From positions 2,418,001-2,482,000 of the forward strand of contig CP137320.1 of the NCBI GenBank assembly GCA_033182465.1: a stretch of DNA of 64,000 nucleotides. The letters run 5' to 3'. How positions within the stretch are numbered: position 1 is the stretch's first letter; each line of letters begins with the position of its first letter. The DNA is from Sanghuangporus weigelae. Its lineage: Eukaryota > Basidiomycota > Agaricomycetes > Hymenochaetales > Hymenochaetaceae. Under the pieces are notes generated by a model. That model was not told the DNA's origin and made no database searches. It worked only from the letters and a program-made list of their open reading frames with translations. Shown piece after piece: positions 58,406 to 64,000 of this stretch. Made by a program: the position numbers and the translations under genes.

Positions 58406-61400
58406 TCATCCAAGCGTCGTCTGCCCACGCTCCGGATCGCTCATCCTATGTACCCGTACGGATGGCCCGAACGAGACGCTGCTCATATCTTGCGGCGTGA
58501 TGAGGATATACTGCTTGCTGTCTGATGCGTTCGCTGTGTCGATCTGCAGGTGGTAGAGATGAGTCTGAAATTCGTTTGAAGAGAGAGATGGGGACACGAA
58601 ATGCGCACCATCATCTTCATGGAAATGCGCCTATTGACGGCGTCCATAAACACGTCAAACTCATCTGCAGGATGTCATCAGCACCCGATGAATATTGAGG
58701 GGAAAGGGGATATATCATACCAAGGCACCGAATAGGACACCCAATAGCCTCCCACAAAGCCAAGAGCAGACAAATCGTCGAGAACGACTTCTCCCCTCCA
58801 CTCAAGCTCTTCGGATCCTTGTTCAACCCTTGCGTTGCAGCCGCGTCGTCCGTCTGGACTTTCAGCTCCAGCTTCTGCTTCTCATGGTCAAATAGAACTT
58901 TGCCGAAGTAGCCTCGATTTGCGAGGTTGTGCTGGAATTGCAGTTTCGTACGCAGCGCGATGTGCCGCCGGAAGTCATGCCAGCGTTGGAGTCGCAAGTT
59001 TAACGAGGACTTCAGCATCTAGTGAAGAGCCCAATAAAAACGTCATTCCTTTTGAAATCGGAACGTGCTAGACATGCCTTGTTCAGCGTTGTCAAGTCCT
59101 TGAGGTCTTGCTCCATCTCCTTGTGCTTTCGCTTAGCCTCTACGAGAGCTTCTTCCAATTCCTCTACTGAGGCGCCTTGTCTAAAAGACAAATAAGCAGG
59201 CCGAGAGTTGAAAAAAGCTGTGAGTGCACCTACTCTCTCTCCTGTCGTTTCAGCGCTTCATCGACCGATTTGAGCTCTCGCTCGACTTCAGTCACTTTGC
59301 GAGGATTATCCACCCTTCTGCCATGACAAAATTCTTCTGCCTGTCTGGTCCAGTTCTGTATGATATGCCAGTATGAATAGACCCTTGATGTCTGCGCCAG
59401 TTCGGCAGCCACGTACCTCATATTCTTCTTGCAACAGCCTCGCGGCCTCCTCCATTTCCTCGATCCTCGCCTGCTCTTCCTTTAGCTTAGTCTCAGCACG
59501 CTTCATCTCCTCTTGAGCTCTGCTGCGTTTCCCAGAGGCTTCGACAACTTCATTCTGAAAGTTGTAAGACAATTAGACAGAACTTGTAACAAATTAATTG
59601 CGACTGACAGTCAGATCACTTCTCTTAGCCTCAAACGCGTCTATCTGCGCCTTGATCTTGTTCGCTTCTTCAAGAAGTGGCCTTTGATGCTGCTCAATTT
59701 CGCTCTTCGCAGTTTCGAGATCTCTGAACTGTCTGATGACGTTTTCTCTCGTTTCTTCTGCTTCCTATCCGAAGACAATGGTAAGTGTAGATATGACTAG
59801 GTCTAGAAAATATAGAGAAACCTTCAGGGCTTCTTCCAAAGAGGCGATGTTGACCGGTACGTCGTCATTAAGTTGATTCTGCAAATTTCGTAAGGTCTGC
59901 TTTTGGATGAACAGCTCGTTTTCAATAGCCCTGGCATCGTTCTTAACCCAAGAATTAGTGAGATGTTGCACATGAATTACATGACATCGTACAGTGAGAA
60001 TCGCACGCTGCCTGTTCAAGTGATCCAGCTCTTGTTTGCTTGCATCTACGGTGGCTTTCGCTTCCTTGAACGACTTTTCAGCTGCTTGCTTTTGCTCCTC
60101 CCAATGCCTATCATAAACACAAAAACGTTGGCATATGTCGTTGTTCATCCGAAGCTGACAAAACTTACTTCCTAAAACCTTCTGGATCATTATAGGCGAA
60201 GAATTGCTTTCTGGGATCGTTCTCTCTAAGCTCTTGTACAGGTTGAGAGTAGGAACCACCATCGCTGAAAATAAGAAATTGTTATAAGCAAGCTAGCTCC
60301 GAATGAAGGACGAGAGGAAGACATACGAATAGGCGGTGACCCTGTACAAATCTGCAGATAGTGCTACCCCACCGGCATCGCCTTTTCTGTCGCGTTCTTC
60401 CTCTGCCATGCGTTCAGCCTTTGCGCGAGTATCAGCAAGAAAAGTGCGTTCGATTCTGTTATTATTAATGAAAATACGTTTGACGTATTCATTGGAAAAC
60501 TTTCGAAACATGGTTAGGAAACCGGCAAACAAAAGGATTGACAGTAAATACCTTTAAAGCCCGCAGTACGGTGAGCTTATCTTCTGGGGGTTCACCACTT
60601 CTGTAATCGAACTCTTCACTATCCGCCACGACAACCTGCATGTGGTGGCTGACATTGGGGATTAGTTTCTGACTCGTATACAAAGCAAAGAACATACTTC
60701 TGAAATTCAACCAAGAGCTTTCTCAGGATTGGTCGATCTCGAGGATCAGTAACGGCGAAGGAAGTCATCAGGCTTCCCAGTATCGCCCTCAACACCGGTG
60801 CCCAGTTCTTATCGTCAAGAGAGACGTACATGCCCAGAGGGCCGATGGGCTTCTTTCCGTTCCACTGCATTCTCTCTATCCGATCAAGGAGTTGCGGAAG
60901 ATTCTTGCCGAACACTCTGAGCCTATCGAAGCCCATTGCCTTCTGGCTAATCTCATGCAACTGGCGAGAACAATGCTGAATCCCGGAATGACTGTTCTGC
61001 ATGACAGTTTCCGACTGGGCTATCTTCATCTTAAGAGGGCCCGTCCTTTCATCGATTTGTCGCATCTCATCGTTGATCTGGCTACGGCGGTTTTCACGCT
61101 CGTTGATAGCCTGCTTTGCGGCTTCCATTTTGCGGTGCCGCTCTTCTTGTTCAGCCTTCTTGTCCTCTTGTAGCTTACTCGTTTCGGTGGCTATCCTTGC
61201 ATTGAGGTCCTTGATCGTGTTATTTGCCGTATTCAGCTCGATCGTCATTTCTCTCTCGTTGGTCTGAAAAGAACATCAAAAGAAGGCATTCGGCGAAGAG
61301 GGAGTAACTAACTTGATAAGAGCGAATTCTCGTCTTGTTAGCCCTCATTTGGTCACTGAGTTCAGTCTTCCGGCTATTAAGATGGTCGATATCGCCCAGA

Positions 61401-62913
61401 TCTTTGATTTCATTTTCAAATGTCGCGATCTTTTCGCTGTATCCAGCAAAGTCTTTCTGTTTGAGAAAATAGATGGAGCGTCGCAGGAGGAAAAAGTCGA
61501 GACGAATTCCTACCTTGGCCGCATCTACTTTCTCCTGAAATTTAGGTAACTTGCGGGTTTTCTTGGCTACCTCCTCGATCTTCGTTTTCATTTCCTATTA
61601 ATAAATCAGTCGTAAAGTCCCATCGTAACAAAGCACGAATAAATCCGTACGTCTTCCTTTGCAGCAACGTGGGCCCACGCTTGCTCTTGTTTGAGTTCGT
61701 CGAGTCTTTCTCGTGTCTGAACCGCTCGTTGCGCAGCTTTGTACCTATTGTTTGCTTCGACGACAGCTCTTTTCAGGTCGGGTAGTGCTTCTCTCTTCGC
61801 TTCCAAGATCTTGTATGTCTTCCCTATGTTTTCAAGGCAAGTTTCGTACTCTTCGCTTAGCTGCTTGAGTTGTGTGCCTTTCAGGAAAAACTATACAGCT
61901 GGTATTTGTAACAACAAAACCCAACTCAATAAAGGAATCTACCTCATATTTGTCCGTGGGATGCGTTCCGCCAATGAACTGCCGAGCAGAATCTAATAAT
62001 GGAGACATGAACGAAATGTCTATGAATAAAATATGCTACCCATTACCTTGGGTTAAAATATTCATTGGGTTGTCCACTTGAATATTCATATGATCCAATA
62101 CCCTCGCCAGCTCTTCCTTTTTCGTACTGATGGTCTTGCCGTCCTTGCTCTTGATCTTATAGCTGCTTGATCCAGATTTCGTGAAGTTTCGAGTAACGAT
62201 GATGGATTTGCCGTAGACTTCGGATTTGTATGCCTCATCGCCCTCGTTCTTAATTACTACTGTTACCTCAGCCCAACTAATGATAATTTAGCGCCGGGAA
62301 ATGCAAGATGTCATTGAACATACGTTTTGCTCTCTTGGATGAAAGATTTGAGGCCACTTCCGCGGCCTGTCACGGCAGCTTTTCCGCCCAGAGCGATAGT
62401 CAAAGCTGTGAGCACGGCACTCTTTCCACCTGAAGTTTGCTTCGTCAACGATGAAGGAGAGCACAGAATGAAAGCGCTTACTTCCGTTGTGTCCTATATG
62501 CAGATAAGTTAGTCACCATTCATACAAAACAATAGCTCTCTTACCAATGATAAAGTTAATCTGGGGTCCAAAAACGAACGACAGTCGCGAGTGGCACATG
62601 AACTGTTGCAGTTCCAATGACTGAATAATGCCATATTCCGCGATTCTCTTGAATGAAAAGAAATAAAGGGAGACTGAGCATCTGCTGCGCCATCAATGCT
62701 GCGGAAGTAGCATACCCCTTTGTACCGTTGTTTCGCCTCGATGGAGGCCAATACCTTGCCGCGATACGTAGCCTCGAAATGCTTGTCCTCCTCAGTTTCT
62801 TCTTCTCGGACGTGGTCGTCGTCATCGTCGACGCGTTGACGCTTGGTGGACGACAAAATTTCCGCCGTCTCAGCATCACTTTCATCATCATCAGATGCTC
62901 TACGTTTTCTCAT
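58406..62913 (-). CDS. SMC6: SMC6, Smc5/6 complex ATPase
   Basis: After an acidic lead with KRKRR-like basic patches, the N-terminal ATPase half begins [20 protein letters not shown]. The Walker [15 protein letters not shown] is assembled from three exons, of which the middle one is a 12-nt microexon at 62482-62493 coding most of GHNG. Two long coiled-coil arms flank a hinge (about 60300-60900). The C-terminal half has the signature [20 protein letters not shown], the Walker B region [18 protein letters not shown], and the ending [22 protein letters not shown]. Smc6 with Smc5 and the Nse subunits acts in recombination repair and chromosome segregation. The last intron uses an acceptor at CCTGCAG, which restores [12 protein letters not shown]. 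The gene is divergent from the next one, 217 bp away. Confidence 0.95.
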
Positions 62914-63018
62914 TCCGATAGAATGCTCAAATGCTGCAAAGCCCGGGGACTGTATCGGAAGAAAGAAGAAAGAAGAAACGCATCCTCGTTAAGCACGGGA
63001 GGGCTCGAATCACGTTAT

Positions 63019-63032
63019 GTCACAAGCGTGAC
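63019..63032. promoter_or_regulatory. GTCAC-AAGC-GTGAC palindrome in the SMC6 divergent promoter
   Basis: Perfect 5-base arms and a 4-base spacer, followed at once by CG so that TGACGTCG (63029-63036) is a CRE-like site. The spacing is identical to the element at 47696-47709. Confidence 0.45.
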
Positions 63033-63130
63033 GTCGCGTTGCTTTCGCATGTTGAAAGCCGCGTTGTGTCTTGTCTTTCTTTTCAACTTCAACTGTCGAT
63101 CCAGCAACTGGCCGACTCACGACATCTACG

Positions 63131-64000
63131 ATGTTTAGCAATTTCAGAAAGTCAGATGCCAGCGTTGCTGTTAAAGCAGATCCGCCTTCTCGACGGCAAA
63201 GTCGTAACTTTGCCGACATGGGCACGATCACGCCTCGAAGGCAATCCATGGCAAACGGAATTGCGAGTTCGGCGTCGCTCATGTCGTCGCGGACGCCTCG
63301 ACCGTCGCTTACTGGACTGCCTCAAATCTCGCCTTCGAGACTGACTGCTTTAGCACCTCCTCCAACTGAAGGTCCTTCTCGTTCTGCATCCATGCCTTTT
63401 GACTGGGAAGCCGTGAAGCTCAGAAAACCACCTCCGTATGGAAGTCCTATGGAAGGTGCGCGAGCCAGGGCGGCTCGGAAAAGTGAGGCAGGTCTCAGAC
63501 CTATTAAGCGTGCTGTCAAGCGTCCGAGCTTGTTCAAAAGGTAAACGTGTGCATACTTTTTTCTGTTGTAGACCCGTTTACCAACCCGTGGCTTAGAATC
63601 ACATCTCTACCGAGCAGGATCGTGGATGAGATTTCAATGTTTCCTCATAATATTCCGCTGCCGGATCCAAAACCATCTGCTTGGATAATCGGCGGCGCGA
63701 TGCACGCCATAAACCTCTTTGTTCGTATTTCTCAAGGTCGACAGGTGGCTGAGGAGGAACTACCTTGGGCAGACCTATATAGTGAATCTAGAGGCACAAG
63801 TTGGTTCGACTGGGTACGTGTTATCTATATCGAATGCGAGCTTGGAAGAAGCTTACGAGAAGCAATTAGACAACTCCTGTTACCGTCCTGCTCATTGCAG
63901 CTTCTTTCTACAACGCCTTCCGTCTTCTATCGCAAAATCGCGTCTACTTTCTCCACCACAAAACAAATCTCGTGAACTCTCCACGCGCCTGTTTCGTTGA
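63131..64000 (+). CDS. Probable Nur1/Mug154-type (DUF2418) nuclear rim membrane protein, 3' truncated by window edge
   Basis: The start MFSNFRKSDASV opens a disordered basic region (to about residue 138, ending KRPSLFKR). After one intron (about 63542-63571) come DPFTNPWLRITSLPSRIV, a hydrophobic segment (SAWIIGGAMHAINLFVRIS) and SWFDW. A second intron leads to TVLLIAASFYNAFRLLSQN and VYFLHHKTNLVNSPRA. The order of basic N-terminus, two membrane segments and a VYFLHHKTNL-like block with SPRA resembles the fungal Nur1/DUF2418 family, inner nuclear membrane proteins that anchor heterochromatin and rDNA. The identification is tentative, and the gene runs beyond the window. Confidence 0.5.

Noticed and set aside
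58119-58409. 96-residue minus-strand frame just past SMC6
   Set aside because: It lies in the SMC6 3' region and contains a poly-Phe run from the 13-A tract; not a credible gene.
1-64000. Transposons, virus-derived copies, CRISPR arrays or a metabolite cluster
   Set aside because: No terminal repeats, reverse transcriptase, transposase or capsid motifs, spaced direct repeats or biosynthetic enzymes were seen.

Overview
The window is nuclear DNA of a filamentous fungus, most likely an Agaricomycete basidiomycete. Genes are packed tightly on both strands. Nearly every gene is cut by many introns of about 50-60 bases, and the proteins belong to conserved fungal families. I see no transposon, virus-like element, CRISPR array or secondary-metabolite cluster; this is a core, gene-dense chromosome arm. 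Gene models were built by joining reading frames at GT-AG (once GC-AG) junctions that keep the frame and restore family motifs. The spans are reliable, but some internal junctions of the largest genes are not.

Layout, left to right: 3' part of SFI1 (+); a DUF4211 protein (-); DPM2 (+); a very large C1-finger, helical-repeat protein that may be UNC80-like (-); TRS120 (+); VPS55 (-); ELF1 (-); kinesin-5 (+) followed by kinesin-1 (+); a 1.7 kb gene-free leader and a Pumilio/PUF protein (+); SEC16 (+); OST3/OST6 (-); PIK1 (+); a KRE2/MNT1 mannosyltransferase (-); TOM40 (+); a soluble ABC ATPase (+); two intron-containing isoleucine tRNA genes on opposite strands; an unnamed CCCH/RS/coiled-coil protein (-); an unnamed single-pass coiled-coil membrane protein (+); SMC6 (-); and the 5' part of a probable nuclear-rim membrane protein (+). 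Many neighbours are divergent pairs separated by only 110-220 bp, so promoters are probably shared.

The genes do not form one pathway, but there is a clear secretory theme. DPM2, OST3 and KRE2 act in mannosyl donor supply, N-glycan transfer and Golgi mannosylation. SEC16, TRS120, PIK1 and VPS55 act in ER exit, trans-Golgi tethering, Golgi PI4P synthesis and endosome sorting. A second theme is spindle and motor biology (SFI1, kinesin-5, kinesin-1, SMC6). No wholly new defence or metabolic system is visible. The most interesting signals are: frame-proven microexons of 8, 12 and 17 nt; a GTCAC-spacer-GTGAC palindrome recurring in three divergent promoters; a PUF protein whose recognition residues read UGUAUAUA, with that exact octamer in the 3' regions of PIK1 and VPS55; a tRNA-Ile(UAU) gene with G at position 37; and the giant tandem-C1 protein.
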